Shown: positions 17,297-26,475, counted from the stretch's first letter. The stretch: 64,000 nucleotides of DNA from Flavobacteriaceae bacterium (GCA_018260565.1 JAGLAZ010000002.1:1-64000); one strand, 5' to 3'. The notes: a model not told the origin generated them from the letters alone. Translations and numbers: made by a program.

Positions 17297-18132
17297 CGGT
17301 TATTATAGTAAAGGATCATTATTACTCAAATGAGGAATTTGCAATTTCAGCTTCAGGAATTTCAGGTATTTTGGAGACCCAAGATATTCCAGAAAATATA
17401 AAAACATATTATGATAGTGAAAATTATATCTCTCACAAGCATAACAATAAAGAGTCTATTCTTTCACAGGTCTATTTCCTTATTCAAAAAATCAACTTTA
17501 AATCTAAATTAAAACTATTAACAGATACAGAATCTACTGATCATAATTTGTTAGATTTTGGTTGTGGAAATGGTGCCTTTTTAGATTTTGTAGCTTCGAA
17601 GAAAAATTGGAAATTATATGGTTTTGAATCAAATCTTGATACTGGGAAATATTTGAAGTATAAAGATTCTATTAAGCTGTATTCTAAAATAGAAGACATA
17701 CCTGACTTATATTTTGATACTATTTGTTTGTGGCATGTTTTTGAACATCTCCCCTCCCCTACCCAATATTTAGAATTTTTCATTAAAAAATTAAAACCAA
17801 AAGGAAGACTTATTCTAGCTGTACCCAATTTTAATTCTTATGATGCTAATTACTATGCCCAGTATTGGGCAGCATGGGATGTACCGAGACATTTATATCA
17901 TTTCTCCCAAAAAGGAATGAAAAATCTAATTCACTTGTATAAAGATCAAGTGGCATTAGCAAAAATACATCCCTTGGTTTGGGATGCATTTTATATTTCA
18001 ATAACTGCTGAAAAATACAGGAATAATACAATTTTTCCAATTTCAGGTACTTGGATTGGATTAAAATCAAATATTAAGGCTATAAAATCTACTGAATATT
18101 CATCTTTGGTATATTGTATCGAAAAAAAATAG
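17290..18132 (+). CDS. Class I SAM-dependent methyltransferase
   Basis: 280 residues. SAM motif I is LLDFGCGNGAFLDFV (about 87-101), followed by an acidic residue in YGFES. The post-motif WHVFEHLPSPTQYL and the strand GRLILAVPN are typical of the Methyltransf_23-like families often found in cell-surface polysaccharide or lipid pathways. The later AAWDVPRHLYHFS segment is also characteristic. The substrate is unknown. The start is GTG at 17290, inside a parS palindrome and 7 nt after the mnmG stop. The first 30 residues (VIIVKDHYYSNEEF) look coding, so an internal start is less likely. Confidence 0.85.
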   Translation: MKPVIIVKDHYYSNEEFAISASGISGILETQDIPENIKTYYDSENYISHKHNNKESILSQVYFLIQKINFKSKLKLLTDTESTDHNLLDFGCGNGAFLDFVASKKNWKLYGFESNLDTGKYLKYKDSIKLYSKIEDIPDLYFDTICLWHVFEHLPSPTQYLEFFIKKLKPKGRLILAVPNFNSYDANYYAQYWAAWDVPRHLYHFSQKGMKNLIHLYKDQVALAKIHPLVWDAFYISITAEKYRNNTIFPISGTWIGLKSNIKAIKSTEYSSLVYCIEKK

Positions 18133-18154
18133 ATCTTTTAAAATAGACCTATTT
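18127..18154. terminator. Possible bidirectional terminator hairpin between converging genes
   Basis: AAATAGATC (18127-18135) pairs with GACCTATTT (18146-18154) with one mismatch, between the converging methyltransferase and pgk genes. A-rich sequence precedes it and T-rich sequence lies downstream. The stem is weak. Confidence 0.4.
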
Positions 18155-18161
18155 CTGAAGG

Positions 18162-19361
18162 TTAATTTTTTGCAGTAATAGCAGCAACTCCCGGCAATTC
18201 CTTACCCTCAAGACTTTCTAACATCGCACCTCCTCCGGTAGACACATAACTTACCTTATCTTCATATCCGAATTGTTTTACAAAACTTACACTATCTCCA
18301 CCTCCCACTAAACTGAATGCTCCTAAAGCTGTTGCTTCTGCTATTGCATCCCCTAATGCCACCGTTCCTTTCGCAAAAGTTGGCATCTCAAATACACCTA
18401 AAGGACCATTCCAAAGTATTGTCTTGCTATCTAAAATTACATCATGAAAAAGTGCTCTGGATTTAGGGCCTACATCCAATCCCATTTTATCAAAAGGTAT
18501 CTTCATTATATCTTCTTCTGAAGTTTCACTGGCATTATTAAATTCACTGGCAGCGATGACATCCACAGGTAGGTGAAGTTTTACATTATATGTTTCACAT
18601 TTACGCATAAGGTCTACAGCTAATTCAATTTTATCCTCTTCCACCATACTTTTTCCTACCATACCACCATTAGCTCGTATAAAAGTAAAAGCCATTCCTC
18701 CTCCAATGATTAAATGATCAATAGCTGGCAAAATATTTTCTATTACAGTAATTTTGGAACTTACTTTAGCTCCTCCTATAACAGCTGTTATAGGATGTTT
18801 ACCTTCTTTCAAAACTTTCTCTATTGCATGTAATTCTTTCTCCATTAATAAACCGAAAAATTTCGTTTTAGAAAACTTCTCAGCTAATACTGCAGTGCTG
18901 GCATGTCTACGATGCGCTGTCCCAAAAGCATCATTAATATAAACATCCCCTAATTTTGCAAGCTGTGTCGCAAAGGAATCGTCTCCGCTTTCCTCACCTG
19001 GATAGAATCTAATATTTTCACAGAGAATAAGACTTTTTTCGGGAAAATCTTCAATCCATTTTCGAGCGTTTACAGAAGTAGGATCTTCTAAAAAATTGAT
19101 AGAATGTCCTAAAATCTCCTCAAGCTGTGGAACTAAAGATTGTAAGGAGAATTCCTCGGATTTTTTACCTTTCGGTCTACCAAAATGGGTAAGAAGAACA
19201 ACTTTTCCTCCTGATTGTAGTACAGTATTTATGCTGTCTTTAGCGGCTTGTATGCGAGTAGCATCAGTAATATTTTTTTTCTCATCCAGCGGGACATTAA
19301 AATCCACTCGCATAAGAGCAATTTTTCCAGAAAAATCAAAATCAGAAAAACTATTTTGCAT
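18162..19361 (-). CDS. pgk: Phosphoglycerate kinase
   Basis: Glycolytic enzyme transferring phosphate between 1,3-bisphosphoglycerate and ADP. Signature segments: KIALMRVDFNVPLDE at the start, VVLLTHFGRPKG, the substrate-binding NDAFGTAHRRHAS, GGAKVSSKITV and the nucleotide-binding GGGDSVSFV near the end. From the ATG at 19361 the protein is 399 residues, the usual size. The longer in-frame start at 19409 is rejected because the extra residues are hydrophobic and not family-like, and a perfect -7 box (19379-19386) falls inside them. Transcription runs away from the candidate origin region. Confidence 0.97.
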   Translation of the reverse strand: MQNSFSDFDFSGKIALMRVDFNVPLDEKKNITDATRIQAAKDSINTVLQSGGKVVLLTHFGRPKGKKSEEFSLQSLVPQLEEILGHSINFLEDPTSVNARKWIEDFPEKSLILCENIRFYPGEESGDDSFATQLAKLGDVYINDAFGTAHRRHASTAVLAEKFSKTKFFGLLMEKELHAIEKVLKEGKHPITAVIGGAKVSSKITVIENILPAIDHLIIGGGMAFTFIRANGGMVGKSMVEEDKIELAVDLMRKCETYNVKLHLPVDVIAASEFNNASETSEEDIMKIPFDKMGLDVGPKSRALFHDVILDSKTILWNGPLGVFEMPTFAKGTVALGDAIAEATALGAFSLVGGGDSVSFVKQFGYEDKVSYVSTGGGAMLESLEGKELPGVAAITAKN

Positions 19362-19378
19362 ATGTAATTTGTTTGCCA

Positions 19379-19386
19379 CAAAGATA
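19379..19386 (-). promoter_or_regulatory. Candidate -7 promoter box for pgk
   Basis: TATCTTTG on the minus strand matches TAnnTTTG, 17 bp before the preferred pgk ATG. A TTTG on the same strand at 19400-19403 is closer than the usual -33 spacing. Confidence 0.55.
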
Positions 19387-19655
19387 CACAGCCAAAATTC
19401 AAAATACATAAAAGCTTTTCCCCCACCCCATCTTTACATCTTCAAGTTTATTTTAAATAATAGTATACTTAAATAATTAAAGATAATGCTGTATGATAAT
19501 GGATAAGTCGCAATAGTGGAAAACAATATTTTTCCCCGTTTTTGAGAATATATTTGTTTTTATTGTTAATCGATTTTAATTGAGATTCAAGTATTTACTA
19601 TGTTTATCCACTTATTAACATAACCGTAAATCATCTAGTAAATTTTCAAAAATTA

Positions 19656-19664
19656 TGTGGATAA
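19656..19664 (-). promoter_or_regulatory. DnaA box (perfect)
   Basis: TGTGGATAA on the plus strand is TTATCCACA on the minus strand, the strict DnaA-box consensus. Confidence 0.7.
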
Positions 19665-19814
19665 ACCTAAAATAAGTCCCAAGAAAAAATAGGCCAAATG
19701 GTGAAACTTTTTCGGAGATGCCACTCCATACGGAATTTATTGTAATAAGATTAACACCAGTTACATTTATTTATCCCCATCATTTTAAAGACTTCTTTTT
19801 ACTAAATCCTTGAC

Positions 19815-19823
19815 TTATCCACA
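19815..19823 (+). promoter_or_regulatory. DnaA box (perfect)
   Basis: TTATCCACA, the strict DnaA-box consensus, 150 bp from the other perfect box and in the opposite orientation. Confidence 0.7.
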
Positions 19824-20351
19824 TTCTATATAACATAATATTTAATACTAAAAAATTATGTTCTTTAAAGGTAAAATTTAAATGATAAGGAGACAATCAT
19901 AAGTGATAAATTTTCCAGAATCAATATTTTAAGCTGTAATTAAATTTAATTAATGCCCAACTGGACCTTTGGTATAAAAGAATTTTATTTAAATACTCGT
20001 TGTAAATTTTTGTTTTTAATGAGAGAAATATTAAAGTTTTTTAATTGAAGATGGAAAAATATTGTATGCTTATCCTTATTTATTTAAATCAATTACATAC
20101 CAGTAATAAAAGTGAGAATTAAATTTCTTGCTAATAAAGTTTAGTATTGAATAGAAAAATTCTCTATAATATAATTTACTGCTAAATTCTACTAATTTTT
20201 ATTAGACACTACTCCATATAATATATAAGGATTTATAAAAATCGAAAACTTTGATTTGTTTATTAACTGTTTGGTAACCAATAAGCTAAAATGATATTTA
20301 ATATTAGCTAGAAATTCAAAATTTGCTACCCTTACTCAAAATTATTTAAAG

Positions 20352-20359
20352 TAACTTTG
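20352..20359 (+). promoter_or_regulatory. Candidate -7 promoter box for rpiB
   Basis: TAACTTTG matches TAnnTTTG, 13 bp before the rpiB ATG. A TTTG at 20322-20325 lies 26 bp upstream of it, slightly farther than usual. Confidence 0.5.
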
Positions 20360-20372
20360 TGAAAAAGCCAAT

Positions 20373-20819
20373 ATGTTGCATATCGCAATTGCAGGAGACC
20401 ATGCATCTCCCGCGCTTAAAAAAAAAATTATAGAAACCTTTTCCAGTACATACCATTTTAAAGATTTTGGTACATGCACAGAAGAATCTGTAGATTATCC
20501 AGATTTTGCACATCCTGCAGCCAAAGAGGTTTCAGAAGGAACATGCGATTTTGGGATTCTAATCTGCGGAAGTGGAAATGGTGTCCAAATGACGGCCAAT
20601 AAATACCAAAAAATACGCTGCGCACTGGCATGGACAGTAGAGGTAGCAGCTCTGGCAAGACAACATAATGACGCCAATATGCTGGCACTACCTGCACGCT
20701 TCATTTCAGAAGAGCTAGCCTTAGAAATGGTTAAAACTTTCCTAGCCACAAGCTTTGAAGGTGGAAGACACCAGCGAAGGGTAGATAAAATTGCCATTCC
20801 AAAAGAATACAAAGAATGA
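20373..20819 (+). CDS. rpiB: Ribose-5-phosphate isomerase B
   Basis: Interconverts ribose-5-phosphate and ribulose-5-phosphate in the pentose phosphate pathway. RpiB/LacA fold: the start MLHIAIAGDHASPALKK contains the conserved GDHA, then SVDYPDFAHPAA, and the active-site loop GILICGSGNGVQMTANK with the catalytic cysteine. Late arginine/histidine phosphate ligands appear in ARQHNDAN and GGRHQRRVDKI. At 148 residues the length is normal. It is the first gene right of the candidate origin and overlaps rnr by 4 nt. Confidence 0.95.
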   Translation: MLHIAIAGDHASPALKKKIIETFSSTYHFKDFGTCTEESVDYPDFAHPAAKEVSEGTCDFGILICGSGNGVQMTANKYQKIRCALAWTVEVAALARQHNDANMLALPARFISEELALEMVKTFLATSFEGGRHQRRVDKIAIPKEYKE

Positions 20820-22981
20820 ACAAAAAACCAAAATTTTTCAGTGCGAAAAAGGATACCAAATTGAAGGAAGTAGGTAAACTCATTCTGGATTTTCTTAATA
20901 AAAACCCTACAAAAATATACAACTATAAACAGATTGCAAATGCTGTAGAGTATAAGAATCCCCGTGAACGGGAATTAATTATTCAGGCTCTGCACCAGCT
21001 ACTGGCAGAGGAAAAAATTCAAGAAACCGAAAAGGGTAAATATATCGTAAACCTAAAAATTAAGGGAACTGTTACAGGTACTATAGACTTCAACCAAGCG
21101 GGTAATGCCTATGTAAAAGTTCCTGGATTAGATCAAGATATTTTTATTCACGCTAAAAATGTAAAAAATGCATTTCAAGGGGATAAAGTACTGATTCTTA
21201 CCTACCATTTTAAAGGGAAACAGATGGAAGGTTCCGTAGTAGAGGTCATAGAACGACATAAGGAAGAATTCGTAGGTACCTTTGAATATATAGAACATAA
21301 GGACTTCGGTTTTGTAGTTTTCGATAAAAAAACTCTTCATACTGATATGTTTATCCCCAAAAATGCAATCAACGGTGCTTATGATGGGGATAAAGTAGTA
21401 GCAAAATTAATTGATTGGCCTGCAAATTCTAAGAATCCAGTGGGTGAAATAACTCGGGTTTTAGGTGCTCCTGGAGAGCATGAGACAGAAATTCACTCTA
21501 TCCTTGCAGATTATGACCTACCCTATGAGTTCCCACCAGAAGTAGAAGAGGCAGCCGCTGCCATTTCAGAAGAAATTACTGCAGATGAATTAGAAAAAAG
21601 GTGGGATATGCGCGGCATTACTACCTTTACTATAGATCCTAAAGATGCCAAAGACTTTGATGATGCACTCTCAGTTCGTCGCCTAGAAAATGGGCTATGG
21701 GAAATAGGAGTACATATAGCAGATGTTGCCCATTTTGTGCATCCAGATACCTTACTAGATGAAGAGGCCTACGCACGAGCAACTTCTGTGTATTTGGTGG
21801 ATCGTGTGGTCCCTATGCTTCCTGAAAAACTCTCAAACGGTGTGTGTAGTCTTAGGCCCAATGAGGATAAATATACCTTCTCCGCCGTCTTTGAAATTGA
21901 TGATGATGCTAATATTAAGAAATCTTGGTTTGGCCGGACTGTAACGCATTCGGATAGGCGATTCACCTATGAAGAAGCTCAAGAAAGAATAGAGACAGGA
22001 ACTGGAGATTTTGCCGAAGAAATTATGAGTCTCAATATTTTGGCTAAAAAATTCAGGGAAAGACGCATAGCCAATGGCGCTATTACTTTTGAAAGAAGTG
22101 AGGTTCGTTTTAATTTAGATGAAAAAAATAATCCCATAGGTGTTTACTTTAAAATTCCAAAAGATTCTAATAACTTAATTGAAGAATTCATGCTCTTGGC
22201 AAACAAAGCCGTAGCAGAGCGTGTGAGTCTCAATAGAAATAACGAACCTACGGGTAGCACCTTCATCTATAGAATACATGATGATCCGGATCCTGCAAAA
22301 CTTCAGGCTCTCAAGGAGTTTGTGGGAACCTTTGGATATGAAATGAATATTTCTAATGCCCGACACACAGCCCAATCCATGAATAAGCTATTAAAGGAGG
22401 TTAGAAATAAAGCAGAAGGAAATATGATAGAAACTCTTGCTATGAGAAGTATGTCGAAGGCTATCTATTCCACTAATCCTATCGGACATTACGGGCTGGG
22501 ATTTGAATATTATTCACACTTTACCTCACCCATCCGAAGGTACCCAGATGTTTTAGCACACCGCCTTCTTCAGCACTATTTATTGGGTGGCAGATCGCCG
22601 ATGCGAGATGATTATGAGGAAATGTGTCAGCATTGTAGCCAGCGTGAAAAAATGGCTGCAGATGCAGAACGGGACAGTATAAAATATATGCAGGTGAAAT
22701 TTATGCAGGATAAAGTAGGCCAAGAATTCCGAGGTATTATTAGTGGCGTTGCCGAATTCGGATTTTGGGTCCAAATTCCAGAAAACGGAGCTGAAGGTCT
22801 AATAAAAACTCGTGACCTCATGGACGATAGCTATTATTATGATGCTAAATCCCATATGGTGGTAGGTAAAAGAACAGGCAATACTTTTCGCCTTGGTGAT
22901 GAGGTAAGTATTATGGTAATGAAAGCCAACCTTATCCAGAAACAATTAGATTTTAAAATTATACACCCATCTGAGGAATAA
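20816..22981 (+). CDS. rnr: Ribonuclease R
   Basis: Processive 3'-5' exoribonuclease able to degrade structured RNA. The N-terminal 70 residues form a winged helix (YKQIANAVEY). Cold-shock/OB domains follow (TGTIDFNQAGNAYVKV; VGTFEYIEHKDFGFVV). The RNB catalytic domain has the metal-binding aspartates in DPKDAKDFDDALSV and later HFTSPIRRYPDVLAHRLL. A C-terminal S1 domain (FRGIISGVAEFGFWVQI) completes the enzyme. At 721 residues it is typical for Bacteroidota. It is translationally coupled to rpiB through a 4-nt overlap. Confidence 0.96.
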   Translation: MNKKPKFFSAKKDTKLKEVGKLILDFLNKNPTKIYNYKQIANAVEYKNPRERELIIQALHQLLAEEKIQETEKGKYIVNLKIKGTVTGTIDFNQAGNAYVKVPGLDQDIFIHAKNVKNAFQGDKVLILTYHFKGKQMEGSVVEVIERHKEEFVGTFEYIEHKDFGFVVFDKKTLHTDMFIPKNAINGAYDGDKVVAKLIDWPANSKNPVGEITRVLGAPGEHETEIHSILADYDLPYEFPPEVEEAAAAISEEITADELEKRWDMRGITTFTIDPKDAKDFDDALSVRRLENGLWEIGVHIADVAHFVHPDTLLDEEAYARATSVYLVDRVVPMLPEKLSNGVCSLRPNEDKYTFSAVFEIDDDANIKKSWFGRTVTHSDRRFTYEEAQERIETGTGDFAEEIMSLNILAKKFRERRIANGAITFERSEVRFNLDEKNNPIGVYFKIPKDSNNLIEEFMLLANKAVAERVSLNRNNEPTGSTFIYRIHDDPDPAKLQALKEFVGTFGYEMNISNARHTAQSMNKLLKEVRNKAEGNMIETLAMRSMSKAIYSTNPIGHYGLGFEYYSHFTSPIRRYPDVLAHRLLQHYLLGGRSPMRDDYEEMCQHCSQREKMAADAERDSIKYMQVKFMQDKVGQEFRGIISGVAEFGFWVQIPENGAEGLIKTRDLMDDSYYYDAKSHMVVGKRTGNTFRLGDEVSIMVMKANLIQKQLDFKIIHPSEE

Positions 22982-22992
22982 ATAGTAAAGGT

Positions 22993-23667
22993 ATGCTGGA
23001 ACTGATTTTTTCTGCCATAGGGCTTGGCGTGATGCTAAGTTTGGTCTTTATAGGCCCCATGTTTTTCTTATTAATAGAAACTTCTTTCACCCGAGGATAT
23101 AGACATGGTATTGCACTGGATTTAGGCGTTATATCAGCCGATATTTTGTATATTATCATTGCTTATTTTGCAAGTGAGGATATTATACATCTCATAGATC
23201 AATATCCAGGTTTCTATAAAATTACGGCATTGCTCATCTTTGTTTACGCCATATATATGCTCTTAACAAAGACTAAAATGCATGTGGAAAACGAGGAAAA
23301 ACTCATACAGCAGAATTATATAAAGACATTCATCAATGGTTTATTAATGAATTTTCTAAATATTGGAGTTCTGTTATTTTGGCTTGTAAATGTTATAGTA
23401 GCGAGAAATAAATTTCAGGAGACCCCAAAAGTTATTCTCTATTTAGGTCTTGTAATTGCCACATTTCTTACTATTGATTTAATAAAAATCTATCTCGCAA
23501 ATATCTTTCATAAAAAACTCACTGAAAAAGTGGCTACTACTATAAGAAGGATTGTAGGAGTAGTGCTTGTAATATTTAGTATTTTTATCTTTTTACAGAG
23601 TTACAGTAAGTTTAATCAATTTGATAAACAAATCAATGAAGCAGAAGCAGCAAATCCTACTCGATAG
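22993..23667 (+). CDS. LysE/RhtB-family amino-acid exporter
   Basis: 224 residues with about six hydrophobic segments. The first (LIFSAIGLGVMLSLVFIGP) ends in the GP-MFFLLIETSFTRGYRHG pattern typical of LysE-type exporters, which carry amino acids or similar small molecules out of the cell. FINGLLMNFLNIGVLLFWL is the usual mid-protein helix with N and G. The substrate cannot be predicted. It sits 11 nt after rnr, and its end overlaps the next gene. Confidence 0.85.
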   Translation: MLELIFSAIGLGVMLSLVFIGPMFFLLIETSFTRGYRHGIALDLGVISADILYIIIAYFASEDIIHLIDQYPGFYKITALLIFVYAIYMLLTKTKMHVENEEKLIQQNYIKTFINGLLMNFLNIGVLLFWLVNVIVARNKFQETPKVILYLGLVIATFLTIDLIKIYLANIFHKKLTEKVATTIRRIVGVVLVIFSIFIFLQSYSKFNQFDKQINEAEAANPTR

Positions 23668-24601
23668 GCCAAAAAAAAGTCTAATACCGGAATATTTAGA
23701 GAAGGAAGACACGATAGCAGTTCTTAGTCCTGCCGGAGCGGTTCCAGAGCAGGATGCCCAGGATGCTATTAGAATGATAGAAGATAGAGGATACCGTGCC
23801 TTTGTAATGCCACATACCTTTGGTAGTTATTCTCAAGGATACGCTTATTCTGGAACCCCAGAGGCGCGTTTCACAGATTTTAATAATGCTCTACAGGACC
23901 AAGAAGTAAAAGCCATCTGGACCACCCGTGGAGGGTATGGCTGTATGCATCTACTGCCCTATTTAGATTTTGGCAAAAAAAAACATATTCCATGGATTAT
24001 TGGATATTCGGATGTTACAGCCCTTCAATCGGCGCTTTTACGAGAAAAAAATGTGTGTTCTATTCATGGTCAAAGTCTAAGGAAAGCATCTTTTGGAGTT
24101 AATTCTGATGCGTATGAAGCTATATTTAATGTGATGGAAGGGGAATTTCCCAATTTTGAGTTTGATGCGTATGCACAAAACAGACAAGGTGCCGCACGAG
24201 GACAGCTCATTGGAGGAAATTTATCCCTCATTTATGCACTATTAGGAACTGATTACAGTTATAAGTTTAAAAAAAGAATTCTCTTTATTGAAGAAATTGG
24301 AGAAAAATTATACGCTTTAGACAGAATGCTGATGGCTTTAAAGTTGGCTGGTGTTTTTAATAAAATTGGAGGATTGATAATCGGTGGAATGTCTCAAATG
24401 GGAGATGTGGAAGGAGATGAGTATGATTCGCCCTACTCTACTACCGCTTATAATCTAATTTTTCATCATGTAAAGGAATTTGATTTTCCCGTAGCATTTG
24501 GTTTCCCCAATGGACATATTTATGATAATTTTCCTTTAGTAATAGGTGCGGAAGTAGTACTTCAAGTTTCAGAAAATACATCTCGCATGTTATATGTCTG
24601 A
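23636..24601 (+). CDS. ldcA: LD-carboxypeptidase (peptidase S66 family)
   Basis: Murein-recycling peptidase family that removes the terminal D-Ala from tetrapeptides. The nucleophile serine is in IIGYSDVTAL. The glutamate partner is in FIEEIGEKLYALDRML and the histidine in FGFPNGHIYDNFPLVIG, giving the S66 Ser-Glu-His triad. TRGGYGCMHLLPYL is also conserved. I prefer ATG 23636 (MKQKQQ) to an in-frame TTG five codons earlier. Either way it overlaps the end of the LysE gene (about 32 nt) in a different frame. It is 321 residues and has no signal peptide, so it is cytosolic. Confidence 0.9.
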   Translation: MKQKQQILLDRPKKSLIPEYLEKEDTIAVLSPAGAVPEQDAQDAIRMIEDRGYRAFVMPHTFGSYSQGYAYSGTPEARFTDFNNALQDQEVKAIWTTRGGYGCMHLLPYLDFGKKKHIPWIIGYSDVTALQSALLREKNVCSIHGQSLRKASFGVNSDAYEAIFNVMEGEFPNFEFDAYAQNRQGAARGQLIGGNLSLIYALLGTDYSYKFKKRILFIEEIGEKLYALDRMLMALKLAGVFNKIGGLIIGGMSQMGDVEGDEYDSPYSTTAYNLIFHHVKEFDFPVAFGFPNGHIYDNFPLVIGAEVVLQVSENTSRMLYV

Positions 24602-24962
24602 ATCTTTTGATTTTGGAAAAAAAGCTGAAGAAGCCGCAGAAAAATATCTTATAAATAAGGGATACCGCATTCTCACTACAAATTATCGTGCTGGAAAAGC
24701 GGAGGTAGATCTTTTCGCTGCTAAGGATGATCTAATCATATGTGTTGAAGTAAAAGCAAGAAGTTCTAAAGATTTTGCAGCACCAGAAGAAGCCGTAAAC
24801 AAAACAAAAATCAAACATCTTGTACAGGCTGCCAATCAGTTTTTAGAAAACAATACTCAATTTCAAGAAGTGAGATTTGATATTATAAGTATTTCCGGAA
24901 AAGAATCCCATTGGAAAATAACACATTTGGAAGATGCATTCCAGCCTTGGGATGCAAATTAA
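24594..24962 (+). CDS. YraN family (UPF0102) nuclease-fold protein
   Basis: 122 residues matching the UPF0102/YraN layout. The helix FGKKAEEAAEKYLINKGYRIL is followed by the PD-(D/E)XK-like core NYRAGKAEVDL and ICVEVKARSS, with E/D and E-V-K as the putative metal-binding residues, and then KIKHLVQAANQFL. A predicted endonuclease or Holliday-junction-related role is a family inference only. It overlaps the S66 gene by 8 nt, and the SDR gene follows after 6 nt. Confidence 0.9.
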   Translation: MSESFDFGKKAEEAAEKYLINKGYRILTTNYRAGKAEVDLFAAKDDLIICVEVKARSSKDFAAPEEAVNKTKIKHLVQAANQFLENNTQFQEVRFDIISISGKESHWKITHLEDAFQPWDAN

Positions 24963-24968
24963 AACAAT

Positions 24969-25718
24969 ATGAGAACAGCACTTATCACGGGAGCCAGCTC
25001 TGGAATAGGAGCCGCAATTGCCCAAAATTTAGCTAAAAAACAGTTCAGATTAATCCTTTGTGGAAGAAATGAGGCACGATTACAAAAAACTAAAAGTTTT
25101 TGTGAATCTTTTACCGAAGTACACAGTCTACTATTTGATGTCGCCGATAACGCCGAAGTGACACAAGCAATTCATTCACTCCCAGATGAGTGGAAAACCA
25201 TATCTGTCTTAATAAATAATGCTGGAAATGCGCACGGTTTGGCTCCCTTAGAGGCAGGTCACATATCAGATTGGCACCAGATGCTGGATTCTAATGTTGC
25301 AGGCCTTTTACACGTGTCAGCTGCCGTAATTCCATTCTTATTATCTTCAAAAAATTCTCAAATTATTAATATTAGCAGTGTGGCTGCACGCAAAACCTAT
25401 GTAAATGGAGTGGTGTATTGTGCCACCAAGAAAGCAGTAGATGTTATTAGTGAAGGAATGCGCCTTGAACTTACGGAAAAAGGGGTCCGAGTCACCAATA
25501 TTCAACCGGGTGCTGTGGAAACTGATTTTTCCTTGGTACGATTTAAAAATGACGCTGATCGTGCGGCCCAAGTTTACCAAGGCTATGAGGCTTTACAAGC
25601 AGAAGATATAGCAGAGGCTGTATCCTATTGCCTAAAAGTTCCTTCCCGGGTAAGCATCGCAGAAATGTGCATTTATCCTGCTGCACAGGCGGATCCTACT
25701 ACCATTTTTAGAAAATAA
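24969..25718 (+). CDS. Short-chain dehydrogenase/reductase (YdfG-like)
   Basis: Classical SDR with the NAD(P) motif TGASSGIGAAIA, NNAG in VLINNAGNAHG, catalytic Ser in INISSVAARKTY, and YCATKKAV supplying Tyr and Lys. The C-terminal INIQPGAVETDFSLVRF and AEDIAEAVSYCL resemble the serine 3-dehydrogenase/malonic-semialdehyde reductase (YdfG) group. Exact substrate uncertain. At 249 residues the length is normal. It ends one base into the tsaB start (ATG overlapping TAA), so the two are coupled. Confidence 0.85.
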   Translation: MRTALITGASSGIGAAIAQNLAKKQFRLILCGRNEARLQKTKSFCESFTEVHSLLFDVADNAEVTQAIHSLPDEWKTISVLINNAGNAHGLAPLEAGHISDWHQMLDSNVAGLLHVSAAVIPFLLSSKNSQIINISSVAARKTYVNGVVYCATKKAVDVISEGMRLELTEKGVRVTNIQPGAVETDFSLVRFKNDADRAAQVYQGYEALQAEDIAEAVSYCLKVPSRVSIAEMCIYPAAQADPTTIFRK

Positions 25719-26413
25719 TGGAATTGCCATATATACTTCATTTGGAAACATCCTCCAGAAATTGCTCTGTTGCTGTTTCTCATGGACCGGAATTGGTGGC
25801 TCTTTGCGAGGAAGAATCCGATGGTTATGCACATTCTGAAAAGCTGCATTTATTTGCTGAGTATGCCATGGAAGGTGCACAGATAGAATGGAAAGATCTC
25901 TCTGCTATTCATCTTTCCGCTGGGCCAGGTAGTTATACAGGTCTTCGCATAGGTGCTGCAGCAGCAAAGGGATATTGCTATGCCTTGGAAGTACCTCTCA
26001 TGGTATCAGATACCAGTCTAATCCTTGCGAAAATGGCTAAATTTTTTGAAATTCCCCCTTTTGAGGTGGTTTTTTCTATGATGGATGCCCGAAGGATGGA
26101 AGTATATTTAGCGGCATATGAGGCTTCCAACTATTCAAAGCTTATACCTGTACAGCCTTTTATTTTTGAGGAAAGTGACCAGCATTCAGCGAATAAATTT
26201 TTTACGGATTTTGAAAATAAATTCTGTGTATGTATAGGAGATGGCTGCAGAAAAGCAATTCCTTGGATAGAGTCATTTTGTAAAGAAGTTTTTCCAGATG
26301 TACTACCTTCTGCTAAGGCAATGCCAGAACTAGGAATGGAACTATTTACTAAAAGTCATTTTATAGATGCGGCAAATTTTAGCCCTAATTACCTTAAAAA
26401 TAACTACGTCTAA
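25718..26413 (+). CDS. tsaB: tRNA threonylcarbamoyladenosine biosynthesis protein TsaB
   Basis: Partner of TsaD/TsaE in making t6A37 on ANN-decoding tRNAs. ASKHA-type fold: LHLETSSRNCSVAVSHG at the N-terminus, HSEKLHLFAEYA, and the diagnostic HLSAGPGSYTGLRIGAAAAKG. FSMMDARRMEVYLA follows, and the protein ends FSPNYLKNNYV as TsaB proteins often do. At 231 residues it is typical. It is the last gene of the plus-strand run from rpiB, followed by a probable terminator. Confidence 0.95.
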   Translation: MELPYILHLETSSRNCSVAVSHGPELVALCEEESDGYAHSEKLHLFAEYAMEGAQIEWKDLSAIHLSAGPGSYTGLRIGAAAAKGYCYALEVPLMVSDTSLILAKMAKFFEIPPFEVVFSMMDARRMEVYLAAYEASNYSKLIPVQPFIFEESDQHSANKFFTDFENKFCVCIGDGCRKAIPWIESFCKEVFPDVLPSAKAMPELGMELFTKSHFIDAANFSPNYLKNNYV

Positions 26414-26436
26414 AAAATAGATTACTATACTATCCA

Positions 26437-26475
26437 GGTTATATACTGTTTAAAAAGGTATATAATAACCGTTTT
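26437..26475 (+). terminator. Probable terminator after tsaB
   Basis: GGTTATATAC (26437-26446) pairs with GTATATAATAACC (26458-26470), allowing a two-base bulge, and GTTTT follows. Confidence 0.5.

Larger units (their letters stand above)
19404..20351. other. oriC: Candidate chromosomal replication origin (oriC) region
   Basis: About 950 bp without any plausible gene, the longest such stretch in the window, and strongly AT-rich. It holds two perfect DnaA boxes (minus 19656-19664; plus 19815-19823) and two one-mismatch boxes (19604-19612 TTATCCACT; 19771-19779 TTATCCCCA), all within 220 bp. Immediately to the right, 19830-20340 is even more AT-rich, with many TTTAAAT/TAATTTA tracts suitable for strand opening. 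Three parS-like sites lie within 25 kb. There is no dnaA in the window, so the assignment rests on boxes, composition and parS context; strand-asymmetry data could not be computed here. Confidence 0.65.

Noticed and set aside
19491-19509. Further DnaA box around GGATAAGTC
   Set aside because: Two or more mismatches from TTATCCACA; not counted.
25306-25317. ACACGTGT palindrome in the SDR gene as parS
   Set aside because: The central CACGTG is present but the flanking TTT/AAA of parS is missing.
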